A DNA stretch of 13,566 bases from JAICNR01 sp035687725. GTDB lineage: Bacteria > Gemmatimonadota > Gemmatimonadetes > JACCXV01 > JAHWKZ01. The notes below the pieces were generated by a model. The model did not search any database, was not told where the DNA came from, and saw nothing but the letters and a program-made list of their open reading frames with translations. The stretch covers positions 1 through 13,566 of the forward strand of contig DASRVB010000281.1 in the NCBI GenBank assembly GCA_035687725.1, read 5' to 3'. Below are positions 6,992 through 13,566 of the stretch, piece after piece. Within the stretch, counting starts at the first letter, position 1. Every line of letters begins with the position of its first letter. Position numbers and translations under genes: made by a program.

Positions 6992-9975
6992 TGGACTCCT
7001 CCGGACGAGGGTTCGTTTGGATCATGAAACGTCGAAACGAGCAGCTTTTGCGAGCCGGTCGAACCAGAAGCCGAACGAACCGCGGGGTCGACTCCCGCTC
7101 CCGAGATGCGGTAACCCGCCCAGAAGTAGGGCCGGCGGTACGTGCCCGAGCCGATCAGGTCTCGCTGCGCAAGGGCAAGTGCCTCGGCTGGGGCGCGGTC
7201 CCCGAGGTGCCGGTAGAAGCGGGTTGCCAGCTCGGCCGCTCCGCGATCGTCGATCCGCCAGAGCGTCGCGATGACCGATCCGGCACCGGCATACAGGAAT
7301 GCCGAAGCGAGGGTCGCGTAGTCCTCTCCCCGCGCAAAGCCGCTCGACCACGCTTCCCCGACGCCGGTCTCACACCCTGACAGGAATACGAGCGGGCTCT
7401 GGATCTGGAAGTCGAGGATCTCGTGGATCTCCAGCCGGCCGTCATCGGCGGGATCCCCTTCGACCCTCCGGAAGAGCTCGATTCGGGAGAAGAGCGGGTT
7501 CCGCAGGTTGAGAGCGCCGTGCGAGGCCACGTGGACGATCGCTCTCGAGGACAGGGCGCGGCGCACGGCCTCCTCGGTGGCTTCCTCCTCTTCCAGGATC
7601 GAGACACGGTCGTGCGATCGGTCGATGGCCTCCCCTTCCATGGCAGAACCCGGCAGGTCGTCCGGGAAGGGTACGAGCGCCAGCGTACGGGCGCGCTCGG
7701 CGGGGGCCCGGCGATCGCGCCGCAACGCGGCTAATGCCCCAGCGGACGGCAGATGGACGATCACGAAATCTTCGACCGCGTAACGACCGGTCTTGCCGTT
7801 CTTCAGCGCCGCGAACGGGACGTACGCGAGCATGTCGTGGGGGACGACGACGAGGCTCCGTATCCCTCGGAGCGCCAGGCTGTCGACGAGCGGTCCGAGC
7901 AGCTCGCCATGGAGTCGCCGCAGGACCGCGTCCGGATCGGGGCCGGCATCTGACCTGGCGGAGCCCACGAGCTCGCGAGCCAGACGAACCTGTCGGGCCA
8001 GGTCGACAGAGGCGAGCGGTCGCGTGTACAGGTGAACCGCGGTTGGAGTAACGAGGAAGATCCGGACCCGATCCGGAGAGATGTAATACTCGAGCAAAGC
8101 CTCCCCAGGCAACAGCTCTGACTGCACTTCCGCTGTGGAAACCTGACGACCTCCCAAAACGGCGATCGCGGGATCCAGCTCCCGGGAGTGAATCCTCAGG
8201 GATTCGTACTCGGCCCTGGCGACCGCCAGCCGTTGAGCGAGTCCGTCCACCGTCCGGTCATGCTCCGCGTCCCGCTCGTCCGGCGGAATCGCCTCGGTCT
8301 CCTCGAGGAGCGTCGCCAGACCGTCGATCTGGCGGAGGAGCTTCTCACCCTGCTCGAACCTCGTTGCAGGAATCCGCCCTCTCGACTCCCGGTGGGCCAG
8401 GTGCTCGAGCAGGGCGCGTCCCCTCGAAGCGTCCACCACCTCGAAGGCCTCCTCGAACTCGCCCATCTCCACCAGGATGTCGATGAGATTCGAGTAAACA
8501 GCGCGCCTGTCGTGGAGGAGGGATGTCCGCAACATCCCGGAGGCATACCCGCCGCGGGCGCGCTCCACCGCGGCCACGGCTCGCCGCCCGGATGCCGCGG
8601 CAAGTGGCACCTGCCCTAGCCGAGCATACGAGCGGGCGCGAAGGTCCTCGACTTCCGCGAGGGTCAGATAGCTGGCTGCCGCAAGATCGGGGGAGGCTCG
8701 AGTGAGCGCAGCCAGCGCGCGGTCGGATTCGTCGAACCCGTCCGCGATCCGGGCTTCGGCCAGGATGACGCCGATTCGGGCGGCGCGCGAATCGAGCTCA
8801 AGGGCGAGCTCCCGGGCCTCGTCGAGAAGCTGCCAGGCTGCCGTCGGGGACTCCTCGAGATCGGCGAGCACGAGCAAGTCCTCCAGTGCGTCGACGGGTG
8901 CTCCAGCCGCGCGGTGATTTCCGAGTGCGCGCCTAGCGAGCGCAATTGCCTGCTGCCGGTCGCCCAGAGCGGCATAGGACTGCGCTTCCCTCCGCAGGTC
9001 CACGCCGGTCTCGATCGCGAGCCCGAGCTCGGCGTTGATCTCCGCGGCCTGGCGATAGAAGGCGAGCGCGCGGCGGTGATCCCCCGCTTCCCCGTGGATC
9101 TCCCCGATCTGCTCCAGGTCGCTTGCCTCCTCCTGGCGGAGTCCGTGCTCCCGTGCCTGGGAGAGGGCGCTGTCGAGGACTGCAATCGCGCGACGGGGCT
9201 CCCCCAGGGCCGCGTACGCCACCCCGAGCTGACCGAGCGTGTGCTGCTCGCCCGTCACGTCTTCGGACTCACGATACCGCAGGCGGGCATCCTCGAAGAG
9301 CGCGATCGCGGCGAACGGGTCCCCCAGACGGGACTCGAGCATGCCGAGGTTGCTGAGGGCCCGGCCTTCGATCAGGGGGTCGCCGAGCTCGCGGGCCGCG
9401 CGGACACTCTCCTCGAAGCCCCGACGCGCCTGCGCGAATTCCCCTAGATCCGTGTATACGAGCCCGAGGTTGTTCGAGGCCTTGGCCAGGGTCTCCTTGT
9501 CGTCGACGGCCCGAGAGGCCTCTGCGGTCTTCCGAAAGAGATCGGCGGAGTCGGACAGTCTTCCCTCGCTGAGCGCGAGTAGCCCGAGCGCGTTGTAGGA
9601 GCGGGGCAGCTGATCGGCAAGATCGAGACGGAGCTTGAGGGCCAAGGCGCTCTCACCCAGGTTGCGGGCATCGTCGTATTCCCCGAGACGGAAGGCGGCC
9701 AGACCGAGCCAGGTGAGGGCGTTCGCGCGCGCTGCGGAGTCGCCCTCGGCGACCGCGCGGTCATGAGCGAGCTGAAAGACATCCCGCGCTCTCTCGAAGT
9801 CGCCGTCCCAGTACAGCGGCTCCCCGGAGGCGATGAGGGAATCCAGCGACGACATCGCCGTCGGCGGATCTGCGGTCGCTTCGACGGTGGTAGGAGAATC
9901 GCGGAGACGGAGCGTCAGAGCCGCGGCGGCCAGCAGCGCGCCACTGACCCCGAGCACGATTGCGCACCGCCTCAC
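6988..9975 (-). CDS. Exported TPR-CHAT (caspase-like) protease
   Basis: 995 residues. The start is a GTG at 9975 that overlaps the previous stop as GTGA; the frame is open to 10182 but that part lies inside the upstream gene. Residues 4-22 are a hydrophobic segment (CAIVLGVSGALLAAAALTL), either a membrane anchor or signal peptide, so the rest probably lies outside the cytoplasm. TPR repeats fill about 45-360, with repeated ALxxLGLxxxxLGxxxxA patterns, then more helical repeat to about 530. The C-terminal CHAT domain (about 680-960) keeps the caspase-type dyad: His819 in VHVASHG and Cys868 in LSGCETG, and it ends with the typical PYFWAGYRISG. CHAT proteins are cysteine proteases of the caspase clan, usually with TPRs for partner binding. 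A 35-residue tail of unknown role follows. The gene lies between the membrane zinc-finger gene and the HAF genes. Confidence 0.95.
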   Translation of the reverse strand: MRRCAIVLGVSGALLAAAALTLRLRDSPTTVEATADPPTAMSSLDSLIASGEPLYWDGDFERARDVFQLAHDRAVAEGDSAARANALTWLGLAAFRLGEYDDARNLGESALALKLRLDLADQLPRSYNALGLLALSEGRLSDSADLFRKTAEASRAVDDKETLAKASNNLGLVYTDLGEFAQARRGFEESVRAARELGDPLIEGRALSNLGMLESRLGDPFAAIALFEDARLRYRESEDVTGEQHTLGQLGVAYAALGEPRRAIAVLDSALSQAREHGLRQEEASDLEQIGEIHGEAGDHRRALAFYRQAAEINAELGLAIETGVDLRREAQSYAALGDRQQAIALARRALGNHRAAGAPVDALEDLLVLADLEESPTAAWQLLDEARELALELDSRAARIGVILAEARIADGFDESDRALAALTRASPDLAAASYLTLAEVEDLRARSYARLGQVPLAAASGRRAVAAVERARGGYASGMLRTSLLHDRRAVYSNLIDILVEMGEFEEAFEVVDASRGRALLEHLAHRESRGRIPATRFEQGEKLLRQIDGLATLLEETEAIPPDERDAEHDRTVDGLAQRLAVARAEYESLRIHSRELDPAIAVLGGRQVSTAEVQSELLPGEALLEYYISPDRVRIFLVTPTAVHLYTRPLASVDLARQVRLARELVGSARSDAGPDPDAVLRRLHGELLGPLVDSLALRGIRSLVVVPHDMLAYVPFAALKNGKTGRYAVEDFVIVHLPSAGALAALRRDRRAPAERARTLALVPFPDDLPGSAMEGEAIDRSHDRVSILEEEEATEEAVRRALSSRAIVHVASHGALNLRNPLFSRIELFRRVEGDPADDGRLEIHEILDFQIQSPLVFLSGCETGVGEAWSSGFARGEDYATLASAFLYAGAGSVIATLWRIDDRGAAELATRFYRHLGDRAPAEALALAQRDLIGSGTYRRPYFWAGYRISGAGVDPAVRSASGSTGSQKLLVSTFHDPNEPSSGGVH

Positions 9976-10556
9976 TCGGGCACCCGGAAGTGACGGATGC
10001 CGCTGGTCGCCGTTCCGCCATCCGGCAGGAGCGCGTCCACATACCACAGGTACTCGCCCCCCGCCTCGAGGGCGACCGGTATCGCCGCCGCGGAGTCGGG
10101 TGTCATCAGCGCCCAGACGCTGTCCCCGTCCGAGGTCGTCACGGTGACGAGATACCGGGCATCTGGTTCGACAGGCGCCCATCGAAGGACCACCTCGCCA
10201 GCGTCCACGACCGCCCCCGCCTCGGGCCCGAGGATCGCGATCCCGCTTCGCTCTTCGGGCTGCGAGCGCTGCACGATCGGCGCGTCTTCGGGGACGACCT
10301 GCGCGGTTTCCGACGGTTGGAGGACGTACAGGCCTACGAGGGCCGCGGCCGCCCCGACGACGATCAGCGGAATCACCGTCCTGCCTCTTGCGCGAGTCGG
10401 CATCGTCCGGATCGTCTGGTCGAGGTCAACGAGCTCCCGGCAGCACTCCGTGCATTCCGCCAGGTGGGCCTCGATCCGAGACCTCTCTTCCCCCTCGCAC
10501 GCGTTCTCGAGGTAGGAAGCCGTCTGACCCGGATCGAGATGCTCAGTATGCGTCAC
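9972..10556 (-). CDS. Membrane zinc-finger (anti-sigma-type) protein with outer FN3-like domain
   Basis: 194 residues. A zf-HC2-type zinc finger is seen as H31-x3-C35-x2-C38 in EAHLAECTECC, preceded by LDPGQTASYLEN, a common start for this family. A single membrane helix follows (about 60-79, TVIPLIVVGAAAALVGLYVL). The C-terminal part (about 103-194) looks like a fibronectin-III or Ig-like domain: VVLRWAPVEPDARYLVTV, GGEYLWYVDAL and IRHFRVPE. The zinc finger should be cytoplasmic and the FN3-like part outside, the layout of a membrane anti-sigma factor with a sensor domain. I prefer the GTG at 10556, with TCAGGA eight bases upstream; an ATG at 10598 adds 14 residues but has no clear ribosome-binding site. 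It follows the sigma gene and overlaps the CHAT gene by GTGA. Confidence 0.88.
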   Translation of the reverse strand: MTHTEHLDPGQTASYLENACEGEERSRIEAHLAECTECCRELVDLDQTIRTMPTRARGRTVIPLIVVGAAAALVGLYVLQPSETAQVVPEDAPIVQRSQPEERSGIAILGPEAGAVVDAGEVVLRWAPVEPDARYLVTVTTSDGDSVWALMTPDSAAAIPVALEAGGEYLWYVDALLPDGGTATSGIRHFRVPE

Positions 10557-10645
10557 GAAGACGGTCCTGAGGGCGAGGGGAAAGACGGTGGCGTCCATCT
10601 ACGGTATGAAACGCGATCGAAGCGAGACTTTGCACGCATCGCCAT

Positions 10646-11383
10646 TCAGGGTTCCTCGTCATGGACACCGTGCCGGACGAGTTCATCCCGGATTCTTCCA
10701 CAGACGCGATCGCAGCGGCGATAGACATGAAACGGAGTCGGGAATCCCATCAGGTCGGCGACCTTCCGCGCGGGCAGGTCGAGCTCGAACCGAAGCCGGA
10801 GAAGCAGTCGGTCGCGGGCGTCGAGGATATCGAGCGCCGTCGTAAGCGCCTGAAGGAGGTCCTCGTGCCGGATTGCCGAGTCCGGCGCCGCTCCATCCAT
10901 GCTAGCCAGAGACTCCACGTCTACTTGGTCGGCGAGGAGATCCACCAGCCGCCTACGGGCGGCTCGCTTGTCGCTATTGCCGCCAGCCGAGTCGTTCGCC
11001 GAACCGTACCGCCTCCGGTGATGATCGAGTCCCAGTCGACGGACGACCACGACCAGCCAGGTCGTGAATTTGCTGCAGTGACTCGGCACATACGTACGGA
11101 GCCGGCGATGACCGTCTCGCCCCAGCTGCTCGATCACGTACGTGTACCGATCCATGACGATGTCGTGGTCGCCCCCCAACCGGTGGAGAGTGTGGAGGAT
11201 GAGCCGGCTGTAGGCGTCGAGAAACGCTTTCCAAGCGTTCTCCTCCGAGGACGCGTCCGGAGCGTCCAGCAACTGGGCGAGCTCGTGAGGTAAGTCGCCG
11301 GTAGAGGCCACCGATTTGCCTGGGATGGAGGGACGGGCGACGAGCGCGGGATTCCACACTCCTGCTTGTCCCGACGCAGCCAT
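10646..11383 (-). CDS. Sigma-70 family (ECF-like) RNA polymerase sigma factor
   Basis: 245 residues. Region 2 is at about 47-127 (AWKAFLDAYSRLILHTLHRL ... CSKFTTWLVVVVRRLGLDHHRR), where sigma contacts core polymerase and the -10 element. Region 4 is at about 173-236, with DARDRLLLRLRFELDLPARK and the helix-turn-helix VADLMGFPTPFHVYRRCDRV that would read the -35 element. Region 3 is absent, as in ECF sigma factors. The first 45 residues are an extra extension of unknown role. I chose the ATG at 11383 because the open frame above it runs into the zinc-finger gene, whose stop is four bases upstream. The AAAAAGGG sequence is a weak, distant ribosome-binding site. Genes on both sides encode zinc-finger proteins of the anti-sigma type; its own operon is a likely target. 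Confidence 0.88.
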   Translation of the reverse strand: MAASGQAGVWNPALVARPSIPGKSVASTGDLPHELAQLLDAPDASSEENAWKAFLDAYSRLILHTLHRLGGDHDIVMDRYTYVIEQLGRDGHRRLRTYVPSHCSKFTTWLVVVVRRLGLDHHRRRYGSANDSAGGNSDKRAARRRLVDLLADQVDVESLASMDGAAPDSAIRHEDLLQALTTALDILDARDRLLLRLRFELDLPARKVADLMGFPTPFHVYRRCDRVCGRIRDELVRHGVHDEEP

Positions 11384-11387
11384 TGTA

Positions 11388-11639
11388 TCAGAAACGCCCT
11401 TTTTCCGATAGATCCGACCATTGCGCCCAGAACGCATCCCAGTATCCGGCCGGGGGCTGGATCCGCTCGACCCCGAGCCTGCGCAGGGACTCGACGACGT
11501 ACGAGCACTCGCGCTCGAGCCGCATGCAGGGGTCGCATCGACGCAAGTGCGTCTGCGCCGCGTCCTCGGCGGCCGCGTCCAAGCGACCGTCCAGGCGGTC
11601 GTACACCAGCCGCCCATGCAGATGCACTGTCCCGTTCAT
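11388..11639 (-). CDS. Small soluble zinc-finger protein, putative anti-sigma factor
   Basis: 83 residues. It has H31-x3-C35-x2-C38 in THLRRCDPCM, the zf-HC2 pattern of zinc-binding anti-sigma factors, at the same residue numbers as in the membrane protein two genes downstream. There is no membrane segment, so it should be cytoplasmic. The C-terminus (PAGYWDAFWAQWSDLSEK) is rich in aromatics and could form the sigma-contacting helix, which is inference. It ends four bases before the sigma gene. The frame stays open upstream to 12206, but that part is antisense to the SnoaL-like gene, and MNGTVHLHGR is the first sensible start. The ribosome-binding site is poor. Confidence 0.8.
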   Translation of the reverse strand: MNGTVHLHGRLVYDRLDGRLDAAAEDAAQTHLRRCDPCMRLERECSYVVESLRRLGVERIQPPAGYWDAFWAQWSDLSEKGRF

Positions 11640-11789
11640 CGGCCCATCGCTGGCTATGTAACGAGATGCGGGGTCGGATTTGCGCGAGACCCGATGCTGC
11701 GGGCGACAACAGGTGTCCACTGCAATGGAGCCTCTGCCCTCCGTTTCATACGGGCAGAGTCCCGGACCCTTCCACCTGGAGGTATGGAA
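11640..11789. promoter_or_regulatory. Divergent intergenic region between zinc-finger/sigma operon and SnoaL-like gene
   Basis: These 150 bases must hold the start signals for both the long minus-strand operon and the plus-strand lipoprotein gene, unless transcription starts inside a gene. I see no convincing sigma-70-type -35/-10 pair in either direction, which fits use of an alternative sigma factor but does not prove it. The main landmarks are a perfect inverted repeat at 11732-11759 and the GGAGG of the plus-strand gene at 11778-11782. Confidence 0.5.
11732..11759. promoter_or_regulatory. Perfect 8-bp inverted repeat in the divergent leader
   Basis: CTCTGCCC (11732-11739) and GGGCAGAG (11752-11759) are perfect inverse copies separated by 12 bases. 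The inner CCGT-TTCAT-ACGG (11741-11753) is a second, overlapping small palindrome. It is 30 bases before the start of the plus-strand gene. It may be an operator or a hairpin in the mRNA leader; no T tract follows. Confidence 0.45.
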
Positions 11790-12296
11790 ATGCGAGCCAT
11801 CATGCTCATGTCGGCTGCCGCGCTCGTGCTGGGATGCGGTCGAGGCGACAACGGCCCCGATCCCGCGGAGGCAATTGCCGAGGCTCAGTCCGATCCCGTG
11901 AGTGTTACGGAGGACGTAGAGGCATTGCGGGCAACCGCCCAAAGAGCGCTGGTCGCCTTCCGGGCAGGAGACGCAGCCACGTTCGATGCCCTGTATACGG
12001 ACGACGCCATCCTGGTCAATCCCGGAGCGGAGCCGCTCGAAGGGAGGCCGGCGATCGACGCGCTGCACCGGGAAGAAATGTCGAGAGCGGGGTATGTCGT
12101 CGACTGGGAGTCGATCCGAGTGGAGGCAGCGGAATCCGGCGACATCGGATACGACTTCGGCCGCTGGTCGGCCCGTTCCGAGAGCGATCCAGAGGCGTCC
12201 GATCATGGATACTACGTGAATGTCTACCGCAAGGTGGATGGTGTGTGGCGGACGGTCGTGGAGGTGAACGGGTCGTCCGCGCAGGGATCGCCCTGA
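11790..12296 (+). CDS. SnoaL/DUF4440-like (NTF2 fold) lipoprotein
   Basis: 168 residues. The lipoprotein signal MRAIMLMSAAALVLGC gives Cys16 as the acylated residue, so the protein is exported. Residues about 40-165 look like a SnoaL/DUF4440 NTF2-like domain: LRATAQRALVAFRAGDAATF, LYTDDAILVNPGAEPLEGRP, and the closing YVNVYRKVDGVWRTVVEVN. Members form cone-shaped barrels that bind small molecules; several are enzymes, but the ligand here is unknown. I chose the ATG at 11790, seven bases after GGAGG; another ATG at 11784 is only one base from it. The frame is open back to 11421, but that part is antisense to the zinc-finger gene. It is divergent from the sigma operon and ends 31 bases from the convergent M29-like gene. 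Confidence 0.88.
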   Translation: MRAIMLMSAAALVLGCGRGDNGPDPAEAIAEAQSDPVSVTEDVEALRATAQRALVAFRAGDAATFDALYTDDAILVNPGAEPLEGRPAIDALHREEMSRAGYVVDWESIRVEAAESGDIGYDFGRWSARSESDPEASDHGYYVNVYRKVDGVWRTVVEVNGSSAQGSP

Positions 12297-12327
12297 GAGA
12301 ATCGATCATCCTGATGCCAAGGACCGA

Positions 12328-13539
12328 TTACGGTGTCAGCTGTCCCTCTTGAACGAGGGCCTGGCCATCCACCGTTACGGTCGCATCCGACAGGAAACGG
12401 GCGTCCCCCCAGGTCACGTCGTTCTCTCCTCCAGCCCAGAGGTCCCCGCCGAACGCAAGCGTGACGCTTCCGGCTGGCACGAAGGATCCGAGGCGGCTGC
12501 CTTCCGGGAGCCGGATCCGCGGATTCAAGCCGATGTCCAGCACTCCGAACGTTTCGCGCCCCTCGCCTGCGGCATCGTAAAGTGCCTTGTAGCTCGCGAA
12601 GCCGGGTCCCTCTCCTGTCATGGAGACGACCCGCCCATCTCGAAACTCGACCCGCAGATTCCGGATCTCGCTGCCAGGCGCGGGATCGTCGAGATAGGAC
12701 GTCTGCGGCACGACGATGACGCCGACCGCGCTTCCTGGCACCGCGGTCGTGTAGGCTTCCCCGGCGGGGATCCAGCTCAGGATGGCCGCGCCTCCGCGCT
12801 CACGGTCCTCGGCGGAGATCACGCCGTCGTTGACGAACACGGGGCGACCTGCGATCTGAAAACGCAGATCCGTGCCGTTGGGATGCGTGACGTGCACCTC
12901 CCGCCCATTCTCGAGCCGTTCCCGAACCGCCTGCCCGGTGCGCTCGAGCTCCGCGTAATCCACCCCGACTCCCTCCCAGAACATGGCGGCCAGGGCGTCT
13001 TTCGACATGCCGGCCTGCGCTGCCCGCCATTCAGTCGGAGCGAGCGAATTGCCGAGCTCGAGAAACCGAACGCCTCTCTCCCGGATTCGACGATTGATCG
13101 GTTCGTAGGCAGCGTTTTGGGCCGCCAAGCGTTCGGGCGGAACGTTGGCCATGAGATCCGGGGACATGTCGGGCGCGACCAGCAACGAGACGTCGATCGC
13201 ATCCATGAGCGCAAGCTCGAGTGCGTTGGTCTCGCTGTCGTGCCGGGCAGGAAGCTCCATGGACTCGCGTTCCATACGCCGGTCGCTGGTTACGGTCAGG
13301 AGCGGGAATGCTCCGACACTTCGAACGTGGAACGCGAGGTCTTCCAGAAGCCGCATGTCGCGAACCGAGCCCGAGATCAGCACCTTCTCCCCCTCCGCGA
13401 TCCTGAGGTTCTCGGTGACGATCGTCCGCGCGATCGCGTCGGTGTCGGGGGCGACGCTCTGGCCGAATCCAGATCGGGGTGCCAGCGCGACAGCCGCGAG
13501 GGCTGCCAGCCCGGTGGCGGCAAGCATCGATCGAGACAT
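12328..13539 (-). CDS. Secreted M29-aminopeptidase-like protein with altered metal site
   Basis: 403 residues. A signal peptide occupies about 1-26 (LAALAAVALA, then GFGQS). The rest resembles aminopeptidase T / thermophilic metalloprotease family M29: ENLRIAEGEKVLISG near the start, then LSWIPAGEAYTTAVPGSAVG, IRNLRVEFRDGRVV, DIGLNP and LAFGGDLWAGGEN, and a closing TVTVDGQALVQEGQL. By eye, Glu261 in PAGEAYT and Asp379 match two metal ligands, but three others seem replaced: Val333 for Glu, Thr360 for His and Trp377 for His. It may belong to a divergent, perhaps non-catalytic, branch. M29 enzymes are normally cytoplasmic, so the signal peptide is also notable. AGGAGG lies seven bases before the ATG, making the start secure. 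The promoter lies outside the window. Confidence 0.85.
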   Translation of the reverse strand: MSRSMLAATGLAALAAVALAPRSGFGQSVAPDTDAIARTIVTENLRIAEGEKVLISGSVRDMRLLEDLAFHVRSVGAFPLLTVTSDRRMERESMELPARHDSETNALELALMDAIDVSLLVAPDMSPDLMANVPPERLAAQNAAYEPINRRIRERGVRFLELGNSLAPTEWRAAQAGMSKDALAAMFWEGVGVDYAELERTGQAVRERLENGREVHVTHPNGTDLRFQIAGRPVFVNDGVISAEDRERGGAAILSWIPAGEAYTTAVPGSAVGVIVVPQTSYLDDPAPGSEIRNLRVEFRDGRVVSMTGEGPGFASYKALYDAAGEGRETFGVLDIGLNPRIRLPEGSRLGSFVPAGSVTLAFGGDLWAGGENDVTWGDARFLSDATVTVDGQALVQEGQLTP

Positions 13540-13566
13540 TCTCGTTCCTCCTGTGTGCAGGTAATC

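Noticed and set aside
2962..7274. Many plus-strand open frames opposite the three HAF genes, such as 2962-3588, 3601-4221 and 5537-6181
   Set aside because: High GC content opens antisense frames; the paralogous minus-strand proteins explain the region fully.
8188..9447. Open frames opposite or out of frame with the CHAT gene (8188-8619, 8664-9185, 8914-9447)
   Set aside because: The TPR frame is continuous and conserved in pattern; these are shadows rich in Arg, Ser and Pro.
9976..10182. N-terminal extension of the CHAT open frame by 69 codons
   Set aside because: It lies wholly inside the membrane zinc-finger gene, its residues look like an out-of-frame reading (Arg/Gly-rich), and the GTGA overlap at 9972-9975 gives a natural start followed by a hydrophobic segment.
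11384..11617. Upstream extension of the sigma factor frame
   Set aside because: It overlaps the zinc-finger gene almost completely and reads as low-quality Arg/Ser-rich sequence.
6988..11639. Type III-E CRISPR (Craspase) locus, because of CHAT protease plus sigma factor
   Set aside because: There is no CRISPR repeat array, no Cas7-11-like gene and no Csx30/Csx31-like gene in the window; only the protease-sigma theme is shared.
10605..11750. Shared 9-base motif TATGAAACG at 10605-10613 (plus strand) and 11742-11750 (minus strand) as an ECF promoter element
   Set aside because: The two copies face opposite ways, the first does not point at a gene start, and neither has a partner -10 at normal spacing; one short match may be chance.
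11421..11789. Upstream extension of the SnoaL-like gene
   Set aside because: It is mostly antisense to the zinc-finger gene and would bury the lipoprotein signal inside the protein; GGAGG at 11778-11782 points to the ATG at 11790.
11640..12206. Upstream extension of the small zinc-finger gene
   Set aside because: It is antisense to the SnoaL-like gene, and the added residues show no domain; the family is usually short.
1..13566. tRNA, rRNA, insertion sequence or prophage genes
   Set aside because: I looked through the gaps for cloverleaf-like, rRNA-like or transposase-like sequence and saw none; the gaps are short and hold only hairpins.

Overview
The window is GC-rich, densely packed bacterial DNA. 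The protein types it combines suggest a Gemmatimonadota-like environmental bacterium: lipid-anchored HAF-repeat proteins, a LamG/post-COAP-1 lipoprotein, a DUF5117/DUF5118-type metalloprotease N-terminus, a CHAT-TPR protein beside an ECF-like sigma factor, and a secreted M29-like protein. This assignment is inference from family content; no rRNA, tRNA or universal marker gene is present.

Layout. (1) 1-172, plus strand: the last 56 codons of an unknown gene, ended by a clear intrinsic terminator (175-198). (2) 173-423: a gap with three hairpins; the two nearest position 424 lie downstream of the next gene. (3) 424-2262, minus strand: a 612-residue lipoprotein with LamG, two Ig-like repeats and a C-terminal post-COAP-1-like domain. 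(4) 2263-2611: a gap with no convincing gene. (5) 2612-11639, minus strand: a 9 kb gene train read from high to low coordinates. It runs small soluble zinc-finger protein, ECF-like sigma factor, membrane zinc-finger protein with an outer FN3-like domain, CHAT/TPR protein of 995 residues, three paralogous HAF-repeat lipoproteins, and a truncated metalloprotease-like lipoprotein. (6) 11790-12296, plus strand: a divergent SnoaL/DUF4440-like lipoprotein. (7) 12328-13539, minus strand: a secreted M29-aminopeptidase-like protein lacking several of the expected metal ligands.

The most interesting part is region 5. The last six genes are joined by five successive 4-base start/stop overlaps (GTGA, TTGA, ATGA, ATGA, ATGA), so they are probably one transcript with coupled translation. 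A sigma factor and two zinc-finger (anti-sigma-type) proteins head the unit. An export-signalled caspase-like protease with intact His819 and Cys868 follows, and then come surface lipoproteins. One reading is an envelope signalling cassette: the CHAT protease, with TPRs for partner binding, may act on the outer part of the membrane zinc-finger protein or on the HAF lipoproteins, and the sigma factor would set expression. That mechanism is a hypothesis; the sequence shows only the gene order, coupling, domains and catalytic residues.

Several large open frames extend past the true gene starts into neighbours. Starts were re-chosen here from overlaps, ribosome-binding sites and signal peptides; the reasons are given with each gene.
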